A DNA stretch of 64,000 nt from Doryteuthis pealeii (GCA_023376005.1 CM042176.1:11511694-11575693); one strand, 5' to 3'. Positions 40,202 through 52,097 are shown, counted from the first letter of the stretch. Numbers and translations: made by a program. The notes: generated from the letters alone by a model not told the origin.

Positions 40202-40240
<39 letters not shown>
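40050..40240. mobile_element. Palindrome with (TA)n flanks
   Basis: GTATGAAATTTAACATTTTG / AAAAAACATA is mirrored by TATGTTTTTTCAAAATGTTA / AATTTCATA across a loop of about 9 bp (40141-40209). (TA)n tracts lie on both outer sides (40050-40113 and 40207-40239). AATCCGACAGTATGAAA resembles sequence near the foldback at 19505. Confidence 0.88.
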
Positions 40241-40264
<24 letters not shown>

Positions 40265-40277
40265 GGTGAAGAAGAAC

Positions 40278-40315
<38 letters not shown>

Positions 40316-40525
40316 GAGTAAGGAGGAACATGAGAGAGAGAGAGAGAGAGAGAGAGTGGGGTGAGGAGGAACTTGAGAGAGAGTGTGAGAGAGAGAGAGA
40401 GAGAGAGAGAAGGCGAGGAGGAACATGAGAGAGAGAGAGAGAAAGAGGGCGAGGTGGAATATGAGAGAGAGAGAGGGGGAGGAGGAACATGAGAGAGAGA
40501 GAGAGAGAGAGAGTAAGGAGGAACA

Positions 40526-40574
<49 letters not shown>

Positions 40575-40681
40575 AATGGCGAGGTGGAATATGAGAGAGA
40601 GAGAGAGAGAGAGGGGGGGTGAGGAGGAACATATGAGAGAGATAGAAGAGAGAGAGAGAGAGAGAGAGAGTGAGGAGGAAC

Positions 40682-40720
<39 letters not shown>
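40240..40720. repeat. (GA)n-GAGGAGGAACAT minisatellite
   Basis: About eleven units, each a variable (GA)n run followed by GTGAGGAGGAACATGAGAG or GGCGAGGTGGAATATGAGAG, with one (TA)15 tract inside at 40528-40557. Long Ser/Leu and Arg/Glu frames on both strands are repeat translations. Confidence 0.93.
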
Positions 40721-40722
<2 letters not shown>

Positions 40723-40767
40723 AATTTTAGAAGTGCTGAAAGAAAGAGCCATATGTAAAGAAAAGAG

Positions 40768-41050
40768 GTGCGTGGTGTGATGGTTAGAGTCGTAGGAAAT
40801 GGACTCGTCCATCCGAGTTCAAATCCTGGGCGAGGGTGTTTACATTTCACCATAGCACTAATTCCCTTGGGAAAGGTATGCATCCAACTATTCTCCCTCC
40901 AACTATAAGTAAATAGTAGGGCGCACTGGGCTCTTTAACCTTGGTTAGGTAACCAGTCTAGGAGAAGGAAAACTCAGAATTCAAACCTGTTAAACTCCAC
41001 TTAAGGAATTGACCTTGTGTCACATCCTGCTCATGCGGAGGGGTTGGTAA
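40768..41050 (+). repeat. tRNA-SINE family C, full copy
   Basis: The head GTGCGTGGTGTGATGGTTAG and CCGAGTTCAAATCCTGGGCG, CCTTGGGAAAGGTATGCATC, then AACTATAAGTAAATAGTAGG, GGTTAGGTAACCAGTCTAGG and CACATCCTGCTCATGCGGAG, ending GGGTTGG. 41051-41400 is unassigned apart from GGTGGTAGGTGTGGCGCTCC (family A scrap) at 41165. Confidence 0.9.
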
Positions 41051-41400
41051 ATCTATATACGTAAAAAAATTGAATATTCCTTTTAAAAAAGTTATTTATC
41101 ATGCTGGGTTTCTATTGTAGAAGAACAATGGTGGCTTGAATATCGTTTCCTACATTTACAGAGCTGGTGGTAGGTGTGGCGCTCCATTTCCTATTTACAG
41201 AATAAACGCGTGAAAACATTCACAACGAAGTAGTAACAATAATATTTTATTTCCTGTTCAAACTTAACGGATAAAATACAACATACAGGGGCATAGTCGA
41301 TATAAATGTGTTTATTGTGGGAGGGGGGGCAAAATTTAGAATTCGAGCTTAAGCTATACTGTTACATAATGGTGTGTGTGTGACGTGGAGCTATGAGTGT

Positions 41401-41897
41401 GACCACGGTCTACTAATATATATACGGCCCCATATGTCACCTAAACAGGCAGAATTCTAACAGGCCTATCCATTTTATAGTCAATTTATGTCTGTTTCAA
41501 AAAATCTTAAAGCACAAACATTTGGCTAGATGGAACCCTAAGTTCTCCTCAAGAAATACTGTTTCTCTGTAGTATCATTACTATCATTGTCAACCATGAC
41601 CAGGGAATACATTTTACATTAAAAAGGTTTTTTTTTCTCATATAACCTGAAATCATAGATAAATTGTTGGTGTGTTTGTATTCTATAACTGCATAATTTT
41701 TTAAAACTATTTTTTTGTTTGTTTGTTTGTTTACAATCTTTTATTATTACATTTCTGAAGAAAAAAGACAAGTTTGTATATTTTAAACATTTTTTTCGAA
41801 ACAGTCATAAATTGACTATAAAATGAATCGGCCTGTTAGAATTCTGCCTGCTTAGGTGACATATGGGGCCGTATATATTAGTAGGCCGTGGTGTAAA
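41401..41897. mobile_element. Foldback element with about 105-bp arms
   Basis: ACCACGGTCTACTAATATAT, ACGGCCCCATATGTCACCTA and GGCAGAATTCTAACAGGCCT are mirrored at 41798-41895 (AGGCCTGTT-type, AGAATTCTGCCTGCTTAGGT, GACATATGGGGCCGTATATA, TTAGTAGGCCGTGGT). The interior (41510-41795) has no coding sequence. Confidence 0.88.
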
Positions 41898-42069
41898 CAG
41901 ATATAAGGATATGATTTGTAGTTCTTATAATACGTTAGAGTAACCTTCCAACGTAGGTACATATGTTACATAATTATTTGTTCCCTAATGCTTTTATAAG
42001 GTATTGTAGAAATCATAATGGAGATTAGTATAGCTGATGGCCTTGAGAGTGAGTGACAGCGTTTGACCT

Positions 42070-42600
42070 CACTCTGACCTTGCGTTCTGGGGATGAATCG
42101 TGAGAACCGGAACCTCGATAGAAGGCCCTCTTCCGGTTTAAGGATACTAAGTAAGTTAGAGTCAGTTAGAACTTAGAAGCCGAGCTAGCAACATGTAAGC
42201 CTCATCTGCGCAGATTGTCTGGGTGGGGATTTGGAATAAAGTAACATCAACATAAATCGAAGTCTTGTGTTTATTACCTAAAAACTAGCAATGACACAGG
42301 GCTTCTGATAAGTAGTGATCCCTAACAGAAACCAGACCCGGAATCCTCAATAGAATACCAGACGAGACCTTAGAAGATATACCAGACCAAGATAGATGAT
42401 AGACGATCAGAACCAAAGCCGGCCAGAAGAATAGACGACCAGAGTAAGAAGTAAGAAAGGTATATAACGTTATATAGATTTGGTTTAGTGAAAAGACACA
42501 TACATATACATAAAATAATCCAGACAAAGATGTAGAATATAATAACAAATGCAAGAAAGAGAAAATAGACGCTAGACAAAAAATACTTTTAAGTTTCAAA
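42070..42600 (+). mobile_element. LTR-like terminal sequence (left arm; mirrored at 50820-51400)
   Basis: GAATAAAGTAACATCAAC is followed by AAGTCTTGTGTTTATTACCT and then AGCAATGACACAGGGCTTCT, resembling a polyadenylation signal/R-U5 boundary of an LTR. Similar AGTCTTGTGTT/AGTCTTTGTTAATTAATC arrangements occur at 55600, 56260, 56600 and 61705 (minus). No gag/pol coding sequence is visible, so the call is tentative. Confidence 0.4.
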
Positions 42601-42903
42601 CTTCATTTTTCTGGGACACAGTTATTTATTGGAGGGGAAATTTTCTCCTGAGCCAGTCAAAAAGCGTGTAACGTCCTCTGTCTAAAAAGAAAGAGATTTC
42701 TTTTTGGCGCTAGAAAGGGCTTTTTTCTGCGCATGCCCAGAAGGTTCTTCCTGTTTGAGGCCTCCCGGGATATTGTTATTTTTGTGTATTTTTCATTTTT
42801 ATTCTATTTTAATTTTATTTTAATCCCCACCCTTATCAAAGGACGCTAGTAAGGTTGTACGGCAACCCAGAAGGAAAGGACATGCGATACAGGAAAAATA
42901 TAA

Positions 42904-42907
<4 letters not shown>

Positions 42908-42965
<58 letters not shown>
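42908..42965. repeat. (GA)n microsatellite
   Basis: About 28 GA dinucleotides in the left palindrome arm; the right arm has a different CT-rich sequence at this place. Confidence 0.95.
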
Positions 42966-42966
<1 letters not shown>

Positions 42967-43233
42967 GGGATAAGATAGAGAGACAGGTTTAGCGCGCGAA
43001 AGCGATAATGCTAATTTGTTTCAATCGAACATAATGACAAGATGAAAAGAAGGAAAGAAAGAAAACCAGAAGATTCTTCCTTTTTGGGGCCTCCTGGGAC
43101 ATTGTTATTTTTTGTATGTTTTTATTTTTATTTCAATTTTATTTTAATCCCCACAAAAACCGCCAACATGGTTATACGGCAAGTACATTTAAAATTGCCA
43201 ATCCCCCAAGATTGGAAGAAAACAGTTATGCTT

Positions 43234-43795
43234 TGAAATAAAAGAGAATCGTCGGTTATTTCTTAGTTGAGTAACATGATATTACATGGTGATCCAGAAA
43301 AAAAACAGAACCCAAATTATTTATTTTTCCATTAAACTAACCCTAAACCCCAACTCTAACCCTAAAGCCTAACCCTAACCCTAACCCTAACATCCCTAGT
43401 TGAGTAACATGATATTACAGGGTGACCCAGAAAAAACAGAACACAAATTATTTATTTTCCTATTAAACTAATCCTAAACCCCAACCCTAACCCTAACCCT
43501 AACTCTACCCCCCCGTAGTTGAGTAACATGATATTACAAGGTGATCCAGAAAAAACAGAACCCACACATTTTGTAATAAAACTGTTAATTTTAATCTTAA
43601 TTTTTTAAGTTTAAGCCCAACAAGGGTTATGGTTTAGGGTTAGGGTTAGGGTTAGAGTTAGGGTTGGGGTTTAGGGTTAGTTTAATGGGAAAATAGATAA
43701 ATAATTTGGGTTCTGTTTTTTTCTGGGTCACTCTGTAATATCATGTTACTCAACTAGGAAATAACCGAATCGTCTGTGAAAGAACTTTTCATCTT
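43234..43795. mobile_element. Palindrome enclosing three telomere-repeat MITE copies
   Basis: AGAATCGTCGGTTATTTCTT / AGTTGAGTAACATGATATTA is mirrored at 43735-43782 (TAATATCATGTTACTCAACT / AGGAAATAACCGAATCGTC). Inside, 43279-43400 and 43419-43510 are left-half MITEs (TIR, AAATTATTTATTT, CCCTAA repeats), each followed by TAGTTGAGTAACATGATATT. 43536-43740 is a full-length copy in the opposite orientation with GTTAGGGTTAGGGTTAG. The mirror set is at 49600-50100. Confidence 0.88.
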
Positions 43796-43906
43796 TTTTT
43801 TAATGTCTAAAAACCCTGTAAAAATATTACAAGTGGTAAAGATTTAAGAGATGGGGAACATCTCCCGGCTGCTACGGTCCTGACATATGAATAGGTGATA
43901 AGTTGG

Positions 43907-44669
43907 TACCCCCAAAATAGGTCCCGTGATCAGTTTATGTCATATTGATAGAAGAAACGTAAATATTTTTTTATAAAATAAAGAGTAGTTACTAAGAAAA
44001 CAGTTAATTCAAAGATCAAATCATCCGATTGGGGGAAAATTACTCAACGTTATCTTGAAAAATAAGTAAAACGGTCCGTTTTTTACGACACGGTCAGTTT
44101 CTTTATTGATATTTTTTTAGCAGAATTCTGCATTCCTGGCTCTTTTACTAAAAACCTCTGACATTGAAACTTCTTCTGATATAATTATTCAAACTCTTAT
44201 CTTTATAGAAAAAAAAGTAAAAATCGTTTTTTGTCGGTTCATTTCATAAAATAAAAGGGCGGGGGGGTAGACCTTGTAAAAAATATTTCCCCTAATATAT
44301 CTTAGGAAAAAACTATTACAGACATATTTTCATCAAAAGGTAAGTAATTATAGAAATTTTCGTGAAAATCGGACCATTAATTGATTTTTCATAGAATTTT
44401 TTAAAAAAGCCTCAAGTCATAACTTGTTTTTGGCTACGTTAAATTTCAATTGATTTAACGGTGCAAAAATGAAAACATTGTTTTTCGTTTATAATTTTCA
44501 TTATTTCCGTGAGCTGAAATTTAAAAAAAAAATCTTCATGATTTTTTTAATGTTTCTTTTTTCGAATGGACAAAGATTTTCAAGATAATATTAATCTTTA
44601 TGCAAGTTTCATTGTGTTAAATATAAGGGGGGAGTAAATGTCACAGGGAATATTGGTGGTACCTAGTGA
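43907..44669. mobile_element. 735-bp TIR element (MITE), copy 2
   Basis: TTGGTACCCCCAAAATAGG to AATATTGGTGGTACCTAG; the interior is the same as at 34030-34767, with small indels (for example an extra GACACGGTCAGTTTCTTTAT block near 44090). The mirror copy in the right arm is about 48700-49455. Confidence 0.82.
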
Positions 44670-44689
44670 TAAGAATGTCCTTATATGAA

Positions 44690-45660
44690 GAGGTTGGTTG
44701 GTTGGTTGGTTGGTTGAGTTTTATGGCATTTCAACCCATTGGATCATTTAGATATTTTTGTTTTATTTATCCTAGATGGATACTCAATTTGTTTTAAACA
44801 TTTGTTCTATTTAACCCATAGATGGGACCCTAACAGGTACTACCACTCTGGGACTTGGGATCAATAGTGATGAAGGGGTGTTCCACATTCCCCAAACCCC
44901 CAGAACTGGAACCTCACCATAAGATTGAGTTTAACGTCATATCATGGACATGAAGACCCTCAGCCACTGCCTTCTAGCACATATGATAAAAAGTGTTGGG
45001 GTCTGCCATAAGAGCAATAAGGTTGGGACAATCATATAGGTGCTAGGGTTTGACGTAACCAACAAAGTGATCGGATGGGACCCTCTTCGATCGCCCGTCT
45101 AGCCTAGGTAAGGCCCAGAGTGGAGTGTTGCATGTCATGGACTGCTCAGCCACCAAAGTTCCATCCTTAAGTATCATGATTCGCCATCCACGGCCAACAG
45201 GTGATCCCATTGTGGTGAGGGTCTTAACCCTCTGCAGAGGTGCAGTCGGTGTATTCTAAAGTCCCAGCCGTTAAAAAGAGTTGGAGGTTTGTCATAAAAT
45301 ACGGTCGGGACAATCATATAGGTGCTAGGGCTTGATATGACCAGCCGATTAATCGGAGCAGGCTTCTTCAATCATCCATTTAGCCTAAGTAAATGATAAA
45401 GTGGAGTGTTGCATATAATGGACTGGTCCACGACCAGGATTCCGTCCTTAAGCATTACAGGCTGCAGTGGTACAATCAGTGTATTCTACAGCCCAAACTG
45501 ACAAGGGGTATCAGTTTTTGGTAGTAGCCTTCAACCTTATTTTTTTAAAGCCTACCAAGGAAGGGGGAAGTCTTTCCTATTGTATGCAACTGGAACAGAA
45601 TAAGTTTGGTTTGGTTTGATTTAGTTTAGTTTAATGGCATATAAACCCAGTGGGTTATTT
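44690..45660 (-). repeat. E580 copy, then a partial second copy and tail
   Basis: GGTTGGTTGGTTGGTTGGTT at 44693 marks the 3' end of the first copy, which runs to about 45270 (CTCTGCAGAGGTGCAGTCGG). A second partial copy covers 45280-45470 (GCTAGGGCTTGATATGACCA). 45600-45665 is another tail (TTTGGTTTGGTTTGATTTAG, GGCATATAAACCCAGTGGGT). Mirror: 47600-48700. Confidence 0.8.
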
Positions 45661-45712
45661 AATGTAAACTTTATGATATTTATAAAATAAACATAATATG
45701 ATATATATGATA

Positions 45713-46113
45713 CTAGAAGCGGCTACCCAGCGTCGCCTGGGTAGAGGGAGGGTAGCAAAAAAGTTAGTCTCGCAGATCCATTATTACTGAATCACGAGTT
45801 GGATCCTCGCAGGATGCCCCATTAAAATCCCTATGTCAAAGAAAGATCTTGCGTTGATTCAGCCACTCTGAAAAGAAAAATTATTGTCTTCTATTTAAAA
45901 TATTAAATGCAAAAGAAATTCTATGCTGTTATCATTTAAATTTTATTTTTAATTATCTGCACAAATATAAATCAAACCTTCATTAATTTTGCTCAAAAAC
46001 CAAGCCCTGGTGATATTTAACGTGTATATATATTTACTTTGTCGTTAATTGTTTTATTTTCGAAGTTTCCTCCGGACATACAGGTACACACAACTACCCT
46101 TTATATAAGTAGA
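45713..46113 (-). mobile_element. Non-autonomous Helitron (H3); mirror 47191-47594
   Basis: On the minus strand it starts TCTACTTATATAAAGGGTAG at 46113 and ends with an 8-bp hairpin CTACCCAG/CTGGGTAG around GCGACG, then CCGCTTCTAG at 45713, with host T following. Start TC, hairpin and CTAG match the Helitron end rules exactly. About 400 bp, no ORF. Confidence 0.8.
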
Positions 46114-46115
46114 GA

Positions 46116-46490
46116 CTAGCAGAAGCTAGGGAATTTTTAAAAGTTAGTCCCGCAGATCCATTACTACTGAATTGTTAGTTGAATCCCCCTGGGATTCCCC
46201 ATTTACATCCCCATGTAAAAAAATAAATAAAAATAGACCTTGCATATAGAATACTAAATCAGAAATTTTTTAACTATATCAAATATTATTGAAATAAAAT
46301 CTATCGCTGTTTCCTTTAATCTATTGCTAATATCTTCACAAATGTAAATCAACTCTCTAAAATTTTGCTCAAAAACCAAGCCTGGTGATATTTAATATGT
46401 ATATATATTTACTTTGTATAATTGTTTTCATATTTCGAAGTTTCCTATCACATAATATACACACAAACTGCCCTTATATATATGTATAGA
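46116..46490 (-). mobile_element. Non-autonomous Helitron (H4), abutting H3; mirror 46806-47188
   Basis: It starts TCTATACATATATATAAGGG at 46490 and ends GCTTCTGCTAG at 46116, two bases from the start of H3. Internal landmarks GATCCATTACTACTGAATTG, AATCCCCCTGGGATTCCCCA and CCAAGCCTGGTGATATTTAA are homologous to H3. The mirrored pair lies in the right palindrome arm. Confidence 0.75.
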
Positions 46491-46536
46491 TAGATAGGAT
46501 AACAATGAATAATATAACGAGTAATATAACAACAAG

Positions 46537-46761
46537 GCAAAATTCATCACAACTATTAATATCTCGCCATAACACAACACATACACACAATCACAGAACA
46601 ACGATAGCTCTCTAATATAAATATATATATATATAATATATATATATATCTAGCAATATATATACAAATCCCTCTAATCAATATCCAGTTAGTGTGTGGA
46701 TATGGTTTGTGTCAAATAGATATAATTACAAGTAAGCTTCTATTGTTATTTATTATTATTC
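46537..46761. other. Spacer of the large palindrome
   Basis: About 225 bp without mirror symmetry between the arms; it contains interrupted (TA)n at 46614-46655 and short A/T-rich unique sequence. Confidence 0.75.
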
Positions 46762-49700
46762 CTTTGTTGTTATATTACTCGTATATCTATTCTTGTTATC
46801 TTCTATCTATACATATATAAAGGGCAGTTGTGTGTATATGTATGTCCGGAGGAAACTTCGAAAAAAACAATTAACGACAAAGTTAAATATATATACATAT
46901 TAAATATCACCAGGGCTTGGTTTTGAGCAAAATAATAGAGATTTGATTTACATTTGTGAAGATAATTAGAAATAGAATTTAAAGGATAACAGCATAGATT
47001 TTTTTTCATTTAATATTTTAGATAGTAATTAACATTTCTTTTCAGAGTAGCTGGATCAATGCAAGGTCTATTTTTATTTATTTTTTTACATGGGGATGTA
47101 AATGGGGAATCCCAGGGGGATTCAACTAACAATTCAGTAGTAATGGATCTGCGGACTAACTTTTAAAAATTTCCCTAGCTTCTGCTAGTCTCTACTATAT
47201 AAAGGGTAGTTGTGTTGTACCTGTATGTCCGAGAGAACTTCGAAAATAAAACAATTAACGACAAAGTAAATAATATACACGTTAAATATCACCAGGGCTT
47301 TGGTTTTTGAGCAAAAATTAATGAAGGTTTGATTTATTATTTGTGCAGATAATTAAAAAATAAAATTTTAAATGATAACAGCATAGAATTTCCTTTTCAT
47401 TTAATATTTTTTAAATAGAAGACAATAATTTTTCTTTCAGAGTGGCTGAATCAACCGCAAGATCTTTTTTTGACATAGGGATTTTAATGGGGAATCCTGC
47501 GAGGATCCAACTCGTGATTCAGTAATAATGCATCTGCGAGACTAACTTTTTGTACCTCTTTCTATGGCGGCGACCTGGGTAGCTGCTCTTCTAGTATCAT
47601 ATATATCTATATAAGTTTATTTTATAAATATCATAAAGTTTACATTAAATAACCCACTGGGTTACATATGCCATTAAAACTAAACTAAATCAAACCAAAC
47701 CAAACTTATTCTGTTCCAGTTGCATACAATAGGAAAACTTCCCTTCCTTGGTAGGCTTTAAAAAAGAATAAGGTTGAAGGCTAATTAACTACCAAAAACT
47801 GATACCCCTTGTACAGTTTGGGCTGTAGAACTACACTGATTGCTACCACTGCAGCCTGTAATGCTTAGGACGGAATCCTGGTCGTGGAACTGCAAGTCCA
47901 TATATGCAACACTCCAACTTTATCATTTACTTGGCTAAACTGCGACTAACTGGATACGATTGAAGAAGCCTGCTCCGATAATCGGCTGGTCATATCAAGC
48001 CCTAGCACCTATTATGATTGTCCCGACCGTATTTTATGACACAACCTCCAACTATCTTTTTTAACGGCTGGGACTTTAGAATACACGACTGCACCTCTGC
48101 AGAGGTTAAGACCCTCACCACAATGCGATTCACCTGTTGGCCGTGGATGGCGAATCATGATACTTAAGGATGGAACTTTGGTGGCTGAGCAGTCCATGAC
48201 ATGCAACACTCCACTCTGGGCCTTACCTAGGCTAGACGGGCGATCGAAGTGGCCCATGGGTCCGAATCGATCACTGTTGTTACGTCAAACCCTAGCACCT
48301 AATATGATTGTCCCACATTGCTCTTATGGCAGACCCCACTCACTTTTTATCATAATGTGCTAGAAGGCAGTGGCTGAGGGTCTTCATGTCCATGATATGA
48401 CGTAAACTCAATCTTTGGTGAGGTTCCAGTTCTGGGGGTTTGGGGAATGTGGACACCCCTTCATCACTATTGATGCCCAAGTCCCGTAGTGTTTAGGTAG
48501 TAGTCATGTACATGTAAGGGTCCATTCTATGGGTTATAATACTAGAACACAATATGTTTTAAATCACAAATGGAGTATCCATCTAGGATAAATAAAACAA
48601 AAATATCTAAATGATCCAATGGTTGAATCCATAATGCCATAAAACTCAACCAACCAACAACCAACCAACCTTCTTCATATAAGGACATTCTTATCACTAG
48701 GTACCACAATATTTCCCTGTGACATTTACTCCCCCTTATATTTAACACAATGAAACTTGCATAAAGATTAATATCATCTTGAAAATCTTTGTCCATTCGA
48801 AAAAAGAAACATTAAAAAAATCATGAAGATTTTTTTTTTAAATTTCAGCTCACGGAAATAATGAAAATTATAAACGAAAAACAATGTTTTTCTTTTGCAC
48901 CGTTAAATCAATTGAAATTTAACGTAGCCAAAAAACAAGTTATGACTTGAGGCTTTTTTAAAAAATTCTATGAAAAATCAATTAATGGTCCGATTTTTAC
49001 GAAAATTTCTATAATTACTTACCTTTTGATGAAAATATGTCTGCTTAATAGTTTTTTCCTAAGATATATTAGGGGAAATATTTTTTTACAAGGTCTACCC
49101 CCCCCCCGCCTATTTTATTTTATGAAATGAACCGACAAAAAACGATTTTACTTTTTTCTATAAAGATAAGAGTTTGAATAATTATATCAGAAGAAGTTTC
49201 AATGTCAGAGGTTTTTTAGTAAAAGAGCCAGGAATGCAGAATTCTGCTAAAAAAAATCAATAAGAAACTGACCGTGTCGTAAAAAACGGACCGTTTTACT
49301 TTATTTTCCAAGATAACGTTGAGTAATTTTCCCCCAATCGGATGATTTATCTTTTTGATTAACTGTTTTCTAGTAACTTACTCTTTATTTTATAAAAAAA
49401 TATTTACGTTTCTTCTATCAATATGACATAAACTGATCACGGACCTATGGAGTACCAACTTATCACCTATTCATATGTCAGGACCGTAGCAGCCCGGGAG
49501 ATGTTCCCCATCTCTTAAATCTTTACCACTTGTATATTTTATACAGGGTTTTTAGACATTTAAAAAAAAGATGAAAAGTTTCTTTCACAGACGATTCGGT
49601 TATTTCCTAGTTGAGTAACATGATTTACAGAGTGACCCAGAAAAAACAGAACCAAATTATTTATCTATTTCCCATTAAATCTACCCTAAACCCCAACCCT

Positions 49701-51400
49701 AACTCTAACCTAACCCTAACCCAAACCATAACCCTTGTTGGGCTTAAACTTAAAAATTAAGATTAAAATTAACAGTTTTATTACAAAATGTGTGGGTTCT
49801 GTTTTCTGGATTCACCTTGTAATATCATGTTACTCAACTACGGGGGGTAGAGTTAGGGTTAGGGTTAGGGTTGGGTTTAGGATTAGTTTAATAGGAAAAT
49901 AAATAATTTGTGTTTTTGTTTTTCTGGGTCAAACCCTGTAATATCATGTTACTCAACTAGGGATGTTAGGGTTAGGGTTTAGGGTTAGGCTTTAGGGTTA
50001 GAGTTGGGGTTAGGGTTAGTTTAATGGAAAAATAAATAATTTGGGTTCTGTTTTTTTTCTGGATCACCATGTAATATCATGTTACTCAACTAAGAAAATA
50101 CCGACGATTCCTCTTTTATTTTCAAAGCAATAACTGTTTTCTTCCAATCTGGGGGATTGGCAATTTTAAATGTACTTGCCGTATAACCATGTTGGCGGTT
50201 TTTGTGGGGATTAAAATAAAATTGAAATAAAAATAAAACACAAAAAAATAACAATGTCCCAGGAGGCCCCAAAAAGGAAGAAATCTTCTGGTTTCTTCTT
50301 TCCTTCTTTTTCATCTTGTCATTATGTTCGATTGAAACAAATTAGCATTATCGCTTTCGCGCGCTAAACCGATCTGTCTCTCTATTCTTATCCCAAACTC
50401 TCTCTCTCTGTCTCCTTCATCCTCCTCCCATCACTTCTCTCTCTCTCTTTCTCTCTCTCTCTCATCTTCTATTAATTATATTTTCTCCTGTGTATATCGG
50501 CACATGTCTTCTCTTTTCGGCTTCTGGTTTACCAGTCGTACACCGCCAACCTTTCACTTAGCGTCCTTTTGATAAGGGTGGGGATCTTAAAATAAAATTA
50601 AATAGAGAAGTAAAAATGTCAAAAATATACACACAAAACATAACAATATCCCGAGCGAGCTCTAACTCAGGAAGACCTTCTGGGCATGCGCACAAAAAGC
50701 CCTTTCTAGCGCCAAAAAGAAATCTCTTTCTTTTATACAGACAGACTGGAGTTACACGCTTTTCGGAAACTTGCGGCTCAGGAGAAAATAATTTCCTCCT
50801 CCTATCCAATAAATAAACTGTGTCCAGAAAAATGAAGTTTGACGACTTCTTAAAACCGTATTTTTTGTCTAGCGTCTATTTTCTCTTTCTTGCATTTGTT
50901 ATTATATTCTACATTCTTTGTCTGGATTATTTTATGTATATGTATGGTATTTTTTCACTAAACCAAATCTATATAACGTTATATACCTTTCTTACTTCTT
51001 ACTCTGGTCGTCTATTCTTCTGGCCGGCTTTGGTTCTGATCGTCTATCATCTATCTTGGTCTGGTATATCTTCTAAGGTCTCGTCGGTATTCTATTGAGG
51101 ATTCCGGGTCTGGTTTCTGTTAGGGATCACTACTTATCAGAAGCCCACCCTCTGTGTCATTGCTAGTTTTTAGGTAATAAACACAAGACTTCGATTTATG
51201 TTGATGTTACTTTATTCCAAATCCCCACCCAGAACAATCTGCGCAGATGAGGCTTACATGTTGCTAGCTCGGCTTCTAAGTTCTAAACTGACTCTAACTT
51301 ATACTAGTATCCTTAAACCGGAAGAGGGATCTATCTATACGAGTTCCGGTTCTTCACTACAGATTTCATCATCCATAGAACGGCTTAAGAGGTCAGAGTG
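46762..51400. repeat. Right palindrome arm: mirrored content
   Basis: In order: Helitrons 46806-47188 and 47191-47594 (plus), E580 copies 47600-48680 (plus), MITE 48700-49455, telomere-repeat MITE set 49600-50100, LTR-like sequence 50820-51260. Extra or missing single bases relative to the left arm are scattered throughout, for example in poly-C near 49098 and in GGACCTATGGAGTACC at 49441 where the left arm has the intact TIR. Confidence 0.85.
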
Positions 51401-51500
51401 NNNNNNNNNNNNNNNNNNNNNNNNNNNNNNNNNNNNNNNNNNNNNNNNNNNNNNNNNNNNNNNNNNNNNNNNNNNNNNNNNNNNNNNNNNNNNNNNNNNN
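51401..51500. other. Assembly gap (100 N)
   Basis: Exactly 100 undetermined bases, the conventional marker for a scaffold join of unknown size. The 115-codon frame crossing it is not real. Confidence 0.99.
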
Positions 51501-51554
51501 TTATTCATTATATTTATTTCATATTATATATACTCGTTTATATAGTAATTCGTA

Positions 51555-51812
51555 TCAGTCTTTGAGGAGTTTTCGACCCGCTTCGCAATTCACAGTTATA
51601 CTCCCAATATCTTTGCGACAAGAGACTGACTTTTCAGCTCGGACAACTGCTGTGATTAATTGCAAAGAGCCTTCAGCGATGTTCTTAAAGCTTCTGATGA
51701 CTTTACCTATCGAAGTTACGTAATCTATAACGAGTTGGGCCGTCACTCGGACAGTAATCCCACTTAAAACTATACAAAAGCGTCTATCGAGAAATGGAGG
51801 TTCATCCCAGTA
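51555..51812 (-). CDS. Unrecognised protein-like open segment
   Basis: Open for 85 codons between a TGA at 51815 and a stop at 51555. It reads YWDEPPFLDRRFCIVLSGIT, then VRVTAQLVIDYVTSIGK, then KNIAEGSLQLITAVVRAEKS, ending CEAGRKLLKD. The composition is balanced (hydrophobic, charged and two Cys) and unlike the simple-repeat translations elsewhere. No start codon in good context and no clear splice acceptor were seen, so it may be an exon, an old transposon piece, or chance. The family is not recognised. Confidence 0.3.
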   Translation of the reverse strand, partial: YWDEPPFLDRRFCIVLSGITVRVTAQLVIDYVTSIGKVIRSFKNIAEGSLQLITAVVRAEKSVSCRKDIGSITVNCEAGRKLLKD

Positions 51813-51890
51813 TCAAATTACTTTGGGTTTTTATTAAACCAAACATGTATCATAATACTCGTATTGATTTATATTGGTATACATAAATAG

Positions 51891-52097
51891 AAATATCGAG
51901 CTGGTTCACAAAAGTTTTATGCAATACATCTTTATTTAGATGGAAAGCTCTTGTCTTTTGATCGTGGACACATCTCGAAATTCCCATTCGTTAATGCAGA
52001 TCATGGTATGTTCTCTAATATGGCTTCAGGTTCGCTCGTTTCTATATTTATCATGGTTGATCAAAACTTTACAGAGAATTCGAATAGCAAAACTTAA
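51891..52097 (+). CDS. Unrecognised protein-like open segment, possible exon
   Basis: Directly after TACATAAATAG (possible acceptor AG at 51890) the frame reads KYRAGSQKFYAIHLYLDGKL, then LSFDRGHISKFPFVNADHG, then MFSNMASGSLVSIFIMVDQ, to a stop at 52097. ATG/GTATGT at 52005/52006 could be a donor, giving a 115-base exon. The composition is protein-like and differs from the overlapping frame that begins at ATG 51940. The polypyrimidine tract before the acceptor is poor. Not recognised; it may belong to the same locus as the segment at 51555, but the strand is opposite. Confidence 0.3.
   Translation, partial: KYRAGSQKFYAIHLYLDGKLLSFDRGHISKFPFVNADHGMFSNMASGSLVSIFIMVDQNFTENSNSKT

Larger units (their letters stand above)
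42066..51400. repeat. Large palindrome, arms of about 4.5 and 4.6 kb, spacer about 225 bp
   Basis: 42066-46536 is the reverse complement of 46762-51400 block by block: AATAAAGTAACATCAACATA (42236) versus TATGTTGATGTTACTTTATT-like sequence (51198), the MITE at 43907 versus 48700-49455, E580 at 44690 versus 47650-48680, and Helitrons at 45713-46490 versus 46806-47594. The right arm differs mainly by single-base insertions/deletions and a few blocks (for example 50395-50560 lacks the long GA tract of 42908-42964). The right arm ends exactly where the 100-N gap begins. Confidence 0.9.

Noticed and set aside
40029..40883. Long open frames of 284 and 204 codons on the minus strand.
   Set aside because: They are translations of the (GA)n/GAGGAGGAACAT minisatellite and (TA)n tracts.
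51198..51545. 115-codon frame crossing the gap.
   Set aside because: It includes 100 undetermined bases; the reading frame across the gap is meaningless.
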